DNA of 6,410 nt from Deltaproteobacteria bacterium (GTDB taxonomy: Bacteria; Desulfobacterota; Syntrophia; Syntrophales; UBA2210): assembly GCA_019313735.1 (NCBI GenBank), contig JAFDAR010000081.1, positions 1-6,410 of the forward strand, given 5' to 3'. A program made the translations under genes and the position numbers. Under the pieces are notes generated by a model. It was not told the origin of the DNA. It saw nothing but the letters and a program-made list of their open reading frames with translations, and did no database searches. Shown piece by piece: positions 6,344 to 6,410 of the stretch (the first letter of the stretch is position 1; each line of letters begins with the position of its first letter).

Positions 6344-6410
6344 TTTCTAATAAACTATGCAACGATGAGTGCAGCATAACGACCGAAACATTTTGGGTAT
6401 TGATTCTAAC

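Larger units (their letters stand above)
6048..6410. other. Right-end region with no convincing gene
   Basis: These 363 bases contain the ribosome binding site and presumably the promoter of the YhhN gene; I found no convincing -35/-10 pair. A minus-strand frame (6339-6088, 83 codons) is open, as is a plus-strand frame without a start codon (6152-6304). Neither product looks like a known protein and neither has a clear ribosome site. The stretch does carry inverted repeats (6188-6224, 6267-6281) and short direct repeats (6313-6343), so it may hold a repeated element or a decayed sequence. Confidence 0.5.

Overview
The window looks like bacterial chromosome of roughly 47-50% G+C. The gene set (a short-form CstA, an ArsA/Get3-type ATPase, a baeRF3 release-factor-like protein, a DUF493 protein and a YhhN membrane protein) would suit a Desulfobacterota/'Deltaproteobacteria'-type or Nitrospirota-type anaerobe. 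That placement is inferred from general resemblance of the proteins, not from a phylogenetic marker. There are no RNA genes, CRISPR arrays, integrases or transposases that I can support.

Layout. 1-304 is a leader without a convincing gene. It holds a sigma-70-like promoter candidate, a small hairpin and a strong Shine-Dalgarno site. 305-1880 is a carbon starvation (CstA) transporter gene read in three successive frames; at least two lesions remove conserved residues, so as written it is a pseudogene. A strong 13-bp hairpin (1899-1929) separates it from a compact three-gene group on the same strand. That group is a 93-aa helical protein of unknown function (1954-2235), an ArsA/Get3-like ATPase (2236-3162, starting directly after the previous stop codon) and an unrecognised protein with one N-terminal membrane helix (3174-3842, 11 bases downstream). 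A 110-base gap with a hairpin and a good ribosome binding site leads to a baeRF3-family protein (3953-5050), followed by a purine-rich hairpin and a T-run that look like an intrinsic terminator. A small DUF493 (YbeD-like) gene (5142-5396) then meets a YhhN/TMEM86-family membrane protein gene on the minus strand (6047-5391) tail to tail, overlapping by 6 bases. The last 350 bases show no convincing gene but contain nested inverted repeats and short GTTCACGGTT-type repeats.

How the parts may work together. The most coherent unit is 1954-3842: a soluble ATPase of the family that handles tail-anchored membrane proteins or metalloids, coupled to a small helical protein and a membrane-anchored protein, with no arsenic-resistance genes nearby. 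A membrane-protein targeting or assembly role is a reasonable inference but not shown. The baeRF3 gene has its own leader and terminator and probably forms a separate transcription unit, possibly connected with ribosome rescue or translation quality control. DUF493 and YhhN appear to be ordinary housekeeping or accessory genes.
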